Source of the DNA: Halosimplex salinum
GTDB taxonomy: Archaea; Halobacteriota; Halobacteria; Halobacteriales; Haloarculaceae
DNA: 64,000 bases
Assembly: GCF_003730195.1 (NCBI RefSeq)
Contig: NZ_QWGG01000010.1
Location: 81,072 to 145,071 of the forward strand
Reading direction: 5' to 3'
The notes beneath the pieces are model-generated. The model searched no databases and had not been told where the DNA came from. It saw only the letters and a program-made list of their open reading frames with translations. Below are positions 17,091 through 27,683 of the stretch, in pieces. Position 1 is the stretch's first letter. Every line of letters begins with the position of its first letter. The translations under genes and the position numbers were made by a program.

Positions 17091-19538
17091 ATGGTCTTCG
17101 AGTCGCTGACGGACGAGGTCGGCGACGCCATCTCCGCCTATCCGGGGCGGATAGCCGTCGCCTTCCTCCTGTTGACGGGCGTGTTCCTCTTCGGTCTCGG
17201 CAACGTCGAGACCGAGGGCGGGAGCGACCAGTTCGTCGAGGACCTGGACTCCTTCGAGGCCTTCGAGGACATCCAGCGGGAGTTCGGTGACAGTTTCTCG
17301 GAGAGTTCGACCACCACGCAACTGCTCCAGCGAGAGCAGAACGTCCTCTCGAAGCCGAGCCTGTTGCGCATGTTACGGGCACAGGAACGGCTCGAGGACA
17401 GTCAGGGACTGCGCGTGACGGGCGTTTCGAGTCCCGCGCGGACGGTCGCGCTGCAACTCGACCCCGGAGCGACGACGGTCGACCGGCAGGTCGACGCCGT
17501 CGAGTCGGCGACGGCCACGGAGATAGACCGGGCCGTCCGGCGGGCCGCCGAGACGCCCGGGTTCACGTCGCAACTCAGCGAGGACTTCGATACGGAGAGC
17601 GCTGCCGCCCGGGCCGCTCAGGCCTCGGTCACGCACGACCGGGACGTGAACGACCGCGAGGAGCGCGTCGAACGCGTCGTCGCGAGCGTCGGCGGGAACG
17701 TCGAGACGATCGGCAGTACGCCCGACACGCTGACGTCCTCGCTGGCGCTCGTCCTGCCGGCGGCGTTCGTCCTCATCGTCCTCTTCCTGATCGTGGCCTA
17801 CCGCGACCTGGTCGACCTGGTGCTGGGCGTCGTCGCCATCCTGATGACGCTCTTCTGGACGTTCGGCTTCCTCGGGCTGGCCGACATCGCGTTCAACCCC
17901 CTGCTGGTCGCGGTGCCGCCGCTGCTCATCGCGGTCGGTATCGACTTCGGTATCCACTCGGTCAACCGCTACCGGGAGGAACGGGAGCGGGGCCAGCCCG
18001 TCGGCACGGCGATGAAGGTGACGACCGAGCAGCTGCTCGTCGCCTTCTTCATCGTGATGGGGACGACGGTCATCGGCTTCCTGTCGAACCTGACCAGCGC
18101 GCTCGCGCCCATCCGCGACTTCGGCGTCGTCGCGGCTATCGGCATCTGTTTCACCTTCCTGATCTTCGGGATATTCCTCCCGGCCGCGAAGGTGAAGACC
18201 GACCGCCTGCGCGCCCGCTACCCGATCCCGACGATGAGCGAGCGGCCGCTCGGGTCGGAGGGGTCGGTGCTCGGCCGCGCGCTCCAGGGCGGGGTCGTCG
18301 TCGCCAGGCGCGCCCCGGTCCTGTTCATGCTCGTGGTCCTCGTCGGGAGCGTCGGGGCGGGGGTGTACGCGACGGGCGTCGGCACCGGCTTCAGCGAGGA
18401 CGACTTCCTCCCGCCGGAGTACGACGAACTCCCCCAGTGGCAGAAGGACCTGCCCGAACCGTTCGGCCCCGCGGAGTACGACTACGTCGAGAAGACGAAC
18501 TACGTCGACGACAACTTCCCGACCAGCAGTTCCGTCCTGCTGTTCGTCGAGGCGCGGATGGGCCGCGACTCCTCGCTCGACAGGGTCCACCGCATCGGCC
18601 GGGACCCGCCACCGACGTTCGAACGGGACGGTCGCTACGCCGAGAGCCAGTCGGTCGTGACGGTCGTCCAGTCGACCGCCGAGCGCGACCCCGAGTTCGC
18701 CGACATCGTGGCGCGCAACGACCCCGACGCCGACGGCATCCCCGAGCAGAACCTCGGTGAAGTGTACGACTATCTGGAGGCCAATCCCAACAGCGGCGTG
18801 GGCGGCGTCCTCGCAGAAGACCGCCGGAGCACGCTCGTCACCTACACGGTGGACCCCGACGCCACCAACGGCGAGGTGACCGCCGACGCCGAGGCGGTCG
18901 CCGAGGAGACGCCGCTGAAGGCGACGCCGACGGGCAACGCCGTCATCTTCGAGGAGGCGTCGGCGCTCATCCTCGACACCGTGATCACCAGTCTGCTCAT
19001 CACGCTCGTCGGGGCCTCGGCGTTCCTGATCCTCGTCTACTGGGCGCTGGAGGGGCGGCCGTCGCTCGGCATCGCCAACGTCGTCCCCATCGCGCTGACG
19101 GTGATGTTCGTCGTCGCGTCGATGCGCTACCTGAACGTCGACTTCAACGCGATCAACGGCGTGATCCTCTCGCTGACGATCGGACTGGGCATCGACTACT
19201 CCGTCCACGTCACCCACCGCTTCGCCGACGAGTTCCACACCGCCGACATCGACACGGCGCTCGACCGCGCGGTCCGCGGCACCGGCGGCGCGCTCACCGG
19301 GAGCATGCTCACCACCGTCGCCGGCATGGGTGTGCTCGTGTTCGCGCTCAACCCCGCCATCGGCGTCTTCGGGCTCCTGACCGCCCTGTCGGTCATCTAC
19401 GCCTACGTCGCGTCGATCGTCGTCCTCCCGTCGACGCTCGTCGTCTGGGACCGCATCGTCAACCGCTCGCGGCCCGCCCAGTGGCTCCGCGCTCGGCGAC
19501 GGGACGCCCCCGCGGCACGCTCGCCCGTCGAGGACTGA
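17091..19538 (+). CDS. RND superfamily exporter (MMPL/HAE3 type)
   Basis: An 815-aa membrane transporter with the duplicated RND plan. TM1 (IAVAFLLLTGVFLFGLGN) is followed by a large external domain, then a five- to six-helix block at about 220-380 (LVLPAAFVLIVLFLIVAYRD, LLVAVPPLLIAVGIDFGIHS), and TM7 near 405 (APVLFMLVVLVGSVGAGVYA). A second external domain follows, then a second helix block from about 630 (ITSLLITLVGASAFLILVYW, ILSLTIGLGIDYSVHVTHRF). The paired G-I-D-F/Y motifs are the proton-relay aspartates of MMPL/Patched-type proteins. Substrates may be lipids or hydrophobic compounds, by family analogy only. It is co-transcribed with the preceding CARDB-like gene. Confidence 0.88.
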   Translation: MVFESLTDEVGDAISAYPGRIAVAFLLLTGVFLFGLGNVETEGGSDQFVEDLDSFEAFEDIQREFGDSFSESSTTTQLLQREQNVLSKPSLLRMLRAQERLEDSQGLRVTGVSSPARTVALQLDPGATTVDRQVDAVESATATEIDRAVRRAAETPGFTSQLSEDFDTESAAARAAQASVTHDRDVNDREERVERVVASVGGNVETIGSTPDTLTSSLALVLPAAFVLIVLFLIVAYRDLVDLVLGVVAILMTLFWTFGFLGLADIAFNPLLVAVPPLLIAVGIDFGIHSVNRYREERERGQPVGTAMKVTTEQLLVAFFIVMGTTVIGFLSNLTSALAPIRDFGVVAAIGICFTFLIFGIFLPAAKVKTDRLRARYPIPTMSERPLGSEGSVLGRALQGGVVVARRAPVLFMLVVLVGSVGAGVYATGVGTGFSEDDFLPPEYDELPQWQKDLPEPFGPAEYDYVEKTNYVDDNFPTSSSVLLFVEARMGRDSSLDRVHRIGRDPPPTFERDGRYAESQSVVTVVQSTAERDPEFADIVARNDPDADGIPEQNLGEVYDYLEANPNSGVGGVLAEDRRSTLVTYTVDPDATNGEVTADAEAVAEETPLKATPTGNAVIFEEASALILDTVITSLLITLVGASAFLILVYWALEGRPSLGIANVVPIALTVMFVVASMRYLNVDFNAINGVILSLTIGLGIDYSVHVTHRFADEFHTADIDTALDRAVRGTGGALTGSMLTTVAGMGVLVFALNPAIGVFGLLTALSVIYAYVASIVVLPSTLVVWDRIVNRSRPAQWLRARRRDAPAARSPVED

Positions 19539-19638
19539 CCGGGGACGGGACGCCTCCGTCCGGCCTGCACCGTCGCGAGGCCGCACCGCTCGCGCACGCG
19601 CCCCGAACCCTTTACCGCTGGTCCGTCAAACCGGTTGT

Positions 19639-21048
19639 ATGGTTCACGTGGTCATCGTCGGCGCGTACGGCAGTGCCGGCGCCGCAGTCGCGGACGAACT
19701 CGCCGGACAGCCGGACGTCGAACTCACACTGATCGACGACGGCGACCCCGGGGGCGGCCTCTGTATCCTGGACGGCTGTATGCCCTCGAAAGAGGTGCTC
19801 TCGGCCGCCGCTCACCGCTTCCAGGCGCGCCACGACGACCGCCTCCTCGGCGACCCCCACGAGGTTGACCTCGAACGCACGATCGAGCGCAAGGACGACC
19901 ACACGCTCGGGTGGGCCGAACACCGCCGGGAGGCGATCCACGACCTCGCAGAGCGCGATGACGTGACGTTTATCCACGACACCGCCCGCTTCCTCGACGA
20001 CCGCACCCTCCGCGTCGGCGGCCGCGAGATAACGGGCGACTACGTCGTCGTCGCCACCGGGTCGTCGGTCAACGTCCCCGACCTCCCCGGCATCGACGAC
20101 GTCGACTACCAGACCAGCGCCGGCCTGCTCGACGCGACCGACCTCCCCGACTCGGCGGTCGTGATGGGGCTGGGCTACGTCGGCCTGGAGATGGTCCCCT
20201 ACCTCAGCGAGGTCGGCGGGACAGACGTGACCGTCGTCGAACACGACGAGCGACCGATCGACGAGTCCGACCCGGCGTTCGGCGACGCCGTCCTCGACCT
20301 CTACCGCGAGGCATTCGACGTGTCCATCCCGACCAACTGCTACGAGAAGCGCGTCGAACCCACCGAGGACGGCGGCGTCCGCCTCTACCTCGAACACGCC
20401 GACGGCGAGGACCAGTGCGTCGAGGCCGAGGAGCTCTACCTCTTCACGGGTCGCCGGCCAAGCATCGGGCGGCTCGGACTGAAGAACACCCGTCTCCAGC
20501 CCGGGCCGGGCTGGGTGCTCGACACGATGCAGACCCGCGACGACGACCGGGTGTTCGTCGTCGGCGACGCAAACGGCAAGGAACCGATCCTCCACGTCGC
20601 CAAGGAGCAGGGGTTCACCGCCGCGGAGAACATCCTCCGGTGCGAGCGGGGCGTCCCGCTGGAAGCGTACGAGAACGTCACGCATCACGTCATCTTCTCG
20701 GGGCTCGGGGTGTACCCCTACGCCCGCGTCGGCATGACCGAACGGGAGGCCCGGGACGCCGACTACGACGTGGTCGTCGCGATGCGACAGGCGAGCGACG
20801 ACGGCGTCTTCGAGGCCAAGGACACGCCGGAGGGGCTGGCCAAACTCGTCGTCGACCGCGAGAGCGCGACGGTGCTGGGCTGGCAGGGCCTGCACTACCA
20901 CGCCGACGTGATGGCGAAGACGATGCAGGTCGTCGTCGAGATGGGACTGGACGTGCGCGAGGTGCCCGACCGCGCGTACCACCCGACCACCCCCGAGATC
21001 CTCGACGGCCTCCTCCGCGACGTCACCGCCGACCTCGACGCGGAGTGA
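19639..21048 (+). CDS. Class I pyridine nucleotide-disulfide oxidoreductase (dihydrolipoyl dehydrogenase-like)
   Basis: A 469-aa FAD enzyme with the lipoamide dehydrogenase/mercuric reductase architecture. The FAD motif is VVIVGAYGSAGAAVADEL, with unusual GAYGSAG in place of GxGxxG. The redox Cys pair is in GLCILDGCMPSKEVL (C-x4-C). The NAD(P) motif is VVMGLGYVGLEMV, and the second FAD contact is RVFVVGDANGKEPILH. In the dimer interface, HYHADVMAKTMQ replaces the usual His-Glu region, so the catalytic base differs and the substrate may not be lipoamide. No dehydrogenase-complex genes are adjacent. Confidence 0.82.
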   Translation: MVHVVIVGAYGSAGAAVADELAGQPDVELTLIDDGDPGGGLCILDGCMPSKEVLSAAAHRFQARHDDRLLGDPHEVDLERTIERKDDHTLGWAEHRREAIHDLAERDDVTFIHDTARFLDDRTLRVGGREITGDYVVVATGSSVNVPDLPGIDDVDYQTSAGLLDATDLPDSAVVMGLGYVGLEMVPYLSEVGGTDVTVVEHDERPIDESDPAFGDAVLDLYREAFDVSIPTNCYEKRVEPTEDGGVRLYLEHADGEDQCVEAEELYLFTGRRPSIGRLGLKNTRLQPGPGWVLDTMQTRDDDRVFVVGDANGKEPILHVAKEQGFTAAENILRCERGVPLEAYENVTHHVIFSGLGVYPYARVGMTEREARDADYDVVVAMRQASDDGVFEAKDTPEGLAKLVVDRESATVLGWQGLHYHADVMAKTMQVVVEMGLDVREVPDRAYHPTTPEILDGLLRDVTADLDAE

Positions 21049-21077
21049 TCGGTCGATCCGCGACGGCGACGTTCCGA

Positions 21078-21410
21078 ACGGCGCGCGCTGTCGCGGCCTC
21101 CGTGCCGCGACGTAGTCGCGCGAGGGATGACTGAACGAGCGTAGCGAGTGGAGGAATCGGCTGGGGAGGTGTGTGGCCGTCTGCGGTGCCGCGCGCGGCG
21201 GTTGCTGTCCCTGGCGGATTGAAAGGGCGAGGCCCGCTCGCGTTCACTTCAGTCGCCTGAGCGGCCCCAACCCGAACGACCGGAGGTCGTGAGGGTATGC
21301 CGCTCAGCGACCGCGAGCGGGTCGAGGGCTTTCAGCGCTTGCTGTCTCCAGCGGTCAGTACAACTCCTAGCGAGCGGGTCGAGGAGACGGATAGAGGACG
21401 TTCGTCGCCT
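21078..21410 (+). repeat. Long dispersed non-coding repeat, copy 1
   Basis: This gap (21049-21441) holds no gene but aligns over about 330 bp with the reverse complement of 42425-42800. Shared blocks in the same order include CGCGCGCTGTCGCGGC, GTTGCTGTCC, CTGGCGGA-TGAAAGGGCGAG, CTCAGCGACCGCGAGCGGGT and CGAGGGCTTTCA. Internal stems such as GTCGCGGC...GCCGCGAC suggest RNA structure or a REP-like element. Its function is unknown. Confidence 0.8.
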
Positions 21411-21441
21411 GCGACCGATCAGGCTCGGAGACGACCTCGAC

Positions 21442-21816
21442 TCACTCCCCTTCGTACGAGTGGCCGTCGCTGACCGGCGGCGCGCCGAGTCCGAGCACCG
21501 ACGCCGGCTCCCCTGCGTCGTCGGCGACGTGCGCGCGGTGAGGACTCCCCGGCTCTGCGACGAAGAACTGCCCCGACTCGACCGTGTACAGTTCGTCGGG
21601 GGTCTCGACCGAGAGCGTCCCGGAGCGGACGAAGAACACCTCCTCTTGCTCGTCGTGGTAGTGCATGCCCGAGAGGGGTATCTCCTCGCCGGGGCGGACG
21701 GTGTAGGTGCGCACGCCCATCCGTTCCATGCCCGCGGCCTTGCTCACGTACCGCATCTCGGAGGGGCGGTCCGGTTCCGGTTCGAGGTCGTCCGGGTCGA
21801 CGACGTGATAGCCCAT
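21442..21816 (-). CDS. Cupin domain protein
   Basis: A 124-aa single-domain cupin. Motif 1 is G-x5-HYH-x3-EEVFFV-x3-G (MHYHDEQEEVFFVRSG) and motif 2 is SGQFFVAEPGSPHRAHV. The His/Glu set should bind a metal. The N-terminal part, MGYHVVDPDDLEPEPDRPSE then MRYVSKAAGMERMGVRTYTV, is common in haloarchaeal cupins. The reaction is unknown; it could be a small dioxygenase, isomerase or binding protein. It is a monocistronic minus-strand gene flanked by the long repeat. Confidence 0.87.
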   Translation of the reverse strand: MGYHVVDPDDLEPEPDRPSEMRYVSKAAGMERMGVRTYTVRPGEEIPLSGMHYHDEQEEVFFVRSGTLSVETPDELYTVESGQFFVAEPGSPHRAHVADDAGEPASVLGLGAPPVSDGHSYEGE

Positions 21817-22163
21817 ACACGAGCGCTCGGCGGACGGGGCCGTAAGCCTTCACCCGGCGGTCGATAGCCTCGGCGTATCGCCGCGGCGGCGCTCGACCGC
21901 GGCCGAAGTCGACCGACTGCGGCCGAACGAACGCCGGTGCGAGCCGCGGCTGCCGGACGGCGGCGACAAATATCGACTTTCTCGGATCTCCGGGAAGACG
22001 GCGCTCGGTGAAACTCACTGACAGCGGCCGGTCGCGACCCGACCGGTCGGTGAGTTCAGGGGGATCGGTCGGCCGTCGAGTGCGGCCGCGGTAGTCTCAC
22101 GCTGTTCTCCACCGCGCCCGGCGTAACCCAGACCAAGCCGTACGAGGGTGATAGACGTGGATA
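21817..22163. other. Intergenic stretch without recognised gene
   Basis: Most of the 405-bp divergent region between the cupin gene and the first FG-GAP gene. I see no convincing coding frame, RNA gene or strong repeat. An AT-rich ACAAATATCGAC lies near 21966 and could be a promoter element. Confidence 0.5.
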
Positions 22164-22200
22164 CGGCTACTTTCGGAGGTCGCTGAATAACAATGGACCG
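22164..22200 (+). promoter_or_regulatory. Conserved promoter block of FG-GAP gene 1
   Basis: CGGCTACT, 6 bp, then GGTCGCTGAATAACAATGG-CCG is found here and, with identical spacing, at 25034-25070 before the second paralogue. Both end 21-22 bp before the ATG. GAATAACAA is the likely TATA-type element. Conservation beyond the TATA box suggests either a recent duplication or shared regulation. Confidence 0.6.
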
Positions 22201-22221
22201 TTCGGTCGTGGATCCGTTGTT

Positions 22222-24786
22222 ATGTTCAATGGTATCAATGAACGAGCGACGGATCGTCGGCTGGTGGTCGTGACAGTCGTCGCGCTGTTCGTAGCGAGCA
22301 CGGTCGCCGCGGGGGCCGTCCAGATCGGATCGACGGACGGGTCGGCCGCCGTCGCCGAAGCGTTTCAACAACAGACGGACGACGCCGGCTTCGAGGGCGA
22401 GATCAACCTGACAGACGCTAACGCGACTCTCGTGGGCGAAGCCGCCAACGACACCGCCGGGTGGTCGGTGGCCGACGCCGGCGACGTGAACGGCGACGGG
22501 GTCGACGACCTGATCGTCTCCGCGCCGCGCAACGCGAGCGCGGGGCCGAACACGGGCGCGGCCTACATCGTGTACGGCCCGGCCGACCGGGGGACGGTGA
22601 ACCTCTCCGACGCCGACGTGGTGCTCCGCGGGACCGACAACAACGATCTCGCGGGCTATTCGGTCTCGACCGCGGGTGACGTGAACGACGACGGCTACGC
22701 CGACGTCGTGGTAGGGGCACCGTACAACGACACCGGCGCAGCCAACGGCGGCGCCGCCTACGTCATCTACGGTGGCGAGTCGATGCCCGACGAGATGGAT
22801 CTCTCCGAGGCGGACACGACCGTCTACGGGAACGAGGCCGGCGCGCTCGTCGGCTACGACGTGGCGGACCTGAACCGAACCGACGACACGGACGGGATCC
22901 TCGTCGGCGCGCCCGGCCTCGACGAGGCCGGTCAGGACGCCGGCGGTGCCTACCTCGTCGACGGCCTGACGGTGGTCGAGTCAGGCGACTTCCTGAACGT
23001 CACGGACGCCGACGCGACGTTCCTCGGGGAGCGCAACGGCAGCGCCGCCGGTTGGTCCGTCTCGACGGCCGGTGACGTGGACGCCGACGGCGAGGAAGAC
23101 GCCATCGTCGGCGCGCCGCGGTACAACGCCACCGCCGCCGAGTCGCCGACGGGCGAGCGGCTCAACCGCTCCGGCGCGGCCTACCTCGTCGACGGCTCTC
23201 AGCGGGGCGAGCAGTCGCTGTCCGACGCGACGGCGACGTTCGTCGGTACCGGTGAGTTCGACCGCGCAGGCCAGTCGGTCGCGGACGCGGGCGACGTGAA
23301 CAACGATAGCGTCGCCGATATCGTCGTCGGCGCGCCGTACAACGACTCCTACGACCGGACCAACGTCGGCGCGGCCTACGTCGTCTACGGCGGCGACACA
23401 ATCGACGGTCAGCAGTCGCTCGCCGACGCTGACGTGCGGCTGGCCGGTGCGGGCGCGTTCGACCGCGCGGGCTGGTCGGTCTCCTCGGCCGGGTCCGGTG
23501 ACGTGACCTGCGACCGCATCGCCGACGTGCTCGTCGGCGCACCGGGCAACGACACGAACGGCGAGAACGCCGGCGCGGCGCATCTCGTCGCCGGCGACGA
23601 GGCGCTGAGCGACCGGAATCTCTCCGACGCCGACGCGACGTTCCTCGGCGCCAACGCGAGCGACCGGGCCGGCTTCGCCGTCTCCGAGGCCGGCGACGTG
23701 AACAACGACAGCTTCGCCGACGTCGCCGTCGGCGCGCCGTACAACGACTCGATGAACCGCACCGACGCCGGCGCGGCCTACGTGGCCTACAGCGACTGTG
23801 AGCGCGTCGCGGCGGAGACGCCGACTGAGACCGAGACGGCGACGCCGACTGCGACGCCAACTCCAACGCCGACGCCAACCGCAACGCCGACTGCGACGCC
23901 AACCGCAACGCCGACGCCGACTGCGACGCCGACTGCGACGCCAACCGCAACGCCGACGCCGACTGCGACGCCAACGCCGACGCCGACGCCCACCGCAACG
24001 CCGACTGCGACGCCAACCGCAACGCCGACTGCGACGTCAACGCCGACGCCGACGCCCACCGCAACGCCGACGCCGACTGCGACGCCAACGCCGACGCCGA
24101 CGCCCACCGCAACGCCGACGCCGACTGCGACGCCAACGCCGACGCCGACGCCCACCGCAACGCCGACTCCGACGCCGACGCCGACTGCGACGCCAACCGC
24201 AACGCCGACTGCGACGCCAACCGCAACGCCGACTGCGACGCCAACGCCGACGCCGACGCCCACCGCAACGCCGACGCCGACTGCGACGCCAACGCCGACG
24301 CCGATGCCCACCGCAACGCCGACCGACACTCCCGGGACCGACGAACCGTTCGAGGTGACGTTCTTCGGCTGTGGGAACGTCGTACTCGGCGGTCCCGACG
24401 ACGAGTTCCCGACGGACGTCACCCTGCTTATCTACAATCAGGGGCAGGACCAGGTGATAGAGGTCGAACGGACGCTCGACGAGGGTGAACGGCCCGGGAG
24501 CCCCGGCGGGCAACTGGTCGGCATCGAGACCGAGTTCGGGACCTACTACAACCCGAACTTCGACTACGACGAACTGAACTGCGGGAACTCCCAGGGACAG
24601 GCACCCGGCGAGCCGGGTGACCCGCGGGACCTCCTGGACGATGACAACAGCGCCGGCAACGTGCCGGCTGGCGACGCGAGCGGCCTCGAGCAACTGTCCC
24701 AGTCGCCGCTCTTCCCCCTGCCGTTCGTCGCGCTGATGGGTCTGTCGCTCGCCGTGCTGACGACAGCCCGCTTCCGCGAGGACTAA
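22222..24786 (+). CDS. Cell-surface FG-GAP (beta-propeller) protein with Thr/Pro stalk, paralogue 1
   Basis: An 854-aa exported protein. It has a signal or anchor segment LVVVTVVALFVASTVAAGAV (res about 14-33), then seven FG-GAP/integrin-alpha repeats over residues about 55-530. Each repeat has A-T-F-x-G-x3-x-D-x-A-G-x-S-V-x-x-A-G-D-V-N-x-D-x-x-A-D-x-x-V-G-A-P and a Ca-loop D-x-N-x-D, enough for a seven-bladed propeller. A Thr-Pro-(Ala) tandem stalk spans about 533-703, then a small domain containing FFGCGNVVLGGPDDEF, and a C-terminal hydrophobic segment (SPLFPLPFVALMGLSLAVL) ending ARFRED. Adhesion or ligand binding at the S-layer is inferred. The start MFNGINERATDR lies just after the promoter block. 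Confidence 0.85.
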   Translation: MFNGINERATDRRLVVVTVVALFVASTVAAGAVQIGSTDGSAAVAEAFQQQTDDAGFEGEINLTDANATLVGEAANDTAGWSVADAGDVNGDGVDDLIVSAPRNASAGPNTGAAYIVYGPADRGTVNLSDADVVLRGTDNNDLAGYSVSTAGDVNDDGYADVVVGAPYNDTGAANGGAAYVIYGGESMPDEMDLSEADTTVYGNEAGALVGYDVADLNRTDDTDGILVGAPGLDEAGQDAGGAYLVDGLTVVESGDFLNVTDADATFLGERNGSAAGWSVSTAGDVDADGEEDAIVGAPRYNATAAESPTGERLNRSGAAYLVDGSQRGEQSLSDATATFVGTGEFDRAGQSVADAGDVNNDSVADIVVGAPYNDSYDRTNVGAAYVVYGGDTIDGQQSLADADVRLAGAGAFDRAGWSVSSAGSGDVTCDRIADVLVGAPGNDTNGENAGAAHLVAGDEALSDRNLSDADATFLGANASDRAGFAVSEAGDVNNDSFADVAVGAPYNDSMNRTDAGAAYVAYSDCERVAAETPTETETATPTATPTPTPTPTATPTATPTATPTPTATPTATPTATPTPTATPTPTPTPTATPTATPTATPTATSTPTPTPTATPTPTATPTPTPTPTATPTPTATPTPTPTPTATPTPTPTPTATPTATPTATPTATPTATPTPTPTPTATPTPTATPTPTPMPTATPTDTPGTDEPFEVTFFGCGNVVLGGPDDEFPTDVTLLIYNQGQDQVIEVERTLDEGERPGSPGGQLVGIETEFGTYYNPNFDYDELNCGNSQGQAPGEPGDPRDLLDDDNSAGNVPAGDASGLEQLSQSPLFPLPFVALMGLSLAVLTTARFRED
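23817..24335 (+). repeat. Low-complexity Thr-Pro-Ala coding repeat
   Basis: In-frame array of ACGCCGACTGCGACGCCAAC-type units (TPTATPTP...) inside the FG-GAP protein gene. It is a coding stalk, probably O-glycosylated and length-variable by slippage. It is not CRISPR, since there are no unique spacers. Confidence 0.9.
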
Positions 24787-25033
24787 CGCGGTCGGCCGTT
24801 CGTTCGTTTTTTCTCGCTCTCTGTCGACGACAAACCCGGACTTTCCCGCGAGTAGCGCAGTACAACTCTCCCCGTCGGTCGCCAGCGGTGGCGCCCGCGC
24901 GCTCGTGGGCCGGTCGAACGACCGATCCGGCGCAGTCCTGCGATCGACGACGGTCGCCACGATAACTCGACGCTGTCGGACTGCCCGACGGAGTAACCTC
25001 GGCCACTCTGAGACCGGCCGGCTCGCTTGGCCG

Positions 25034-25070
25034 CGGCTACTCGCCGTGGTCGCTCAATAACAATGGCCCG
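25034..25070 (+). promoter_or_regulatory. Conserved promoter block of FG-GAP gene 2
   Basis: Second copy of the block described at 22164-22200: CGGCTACT, 6 bp, GGTCGCTCAATAACAATGG-CCG, ending 20 bp before the ATG. The remaining part of the 304-bp gap (24787-25033) shows no gene. Confidence 0.6.
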
Positions 25071-25090
25071 ACCTGACCTGTGTCCCATGC

Positions 25091-27583
<2,493 letters not shown>

Positions 27584-27683
27584 GCACACGAGGAGCCACG
27601 AACGGACGCGGACCCGACCACGGTTCGCCTCGAACTCGTGAGGCGCAACCGCTTTTGCTCCGCTCGCCCACGCACGGGTAGAC

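Noticed and set aside
17373..19586. 737-codon minus-strand frame rich in Asp/Arg/Glu
   Set aside because: Shadow of the RND exporter; composition typical of antisense frames.
23817..24335. Regular direct repeats that could be read as a CRISPR array
   Set aside because: Units are 6-24 bp, in frame with the surface protein, and no unique spacers of 30-40 bp separate them.
23787..24422. Minus-strand frame encoding GVGVGVAVGV repeats
   Set aside because: Reverse reading of the Thr-Pro-Ala stalk repeat; low complexity without start context.
24600..24786. PGF-CTERM archaeosortase signal
   Set aside because: No P-G-F motif is present before the hydrophobic segment; the tail is reported as a possible new variant instead.
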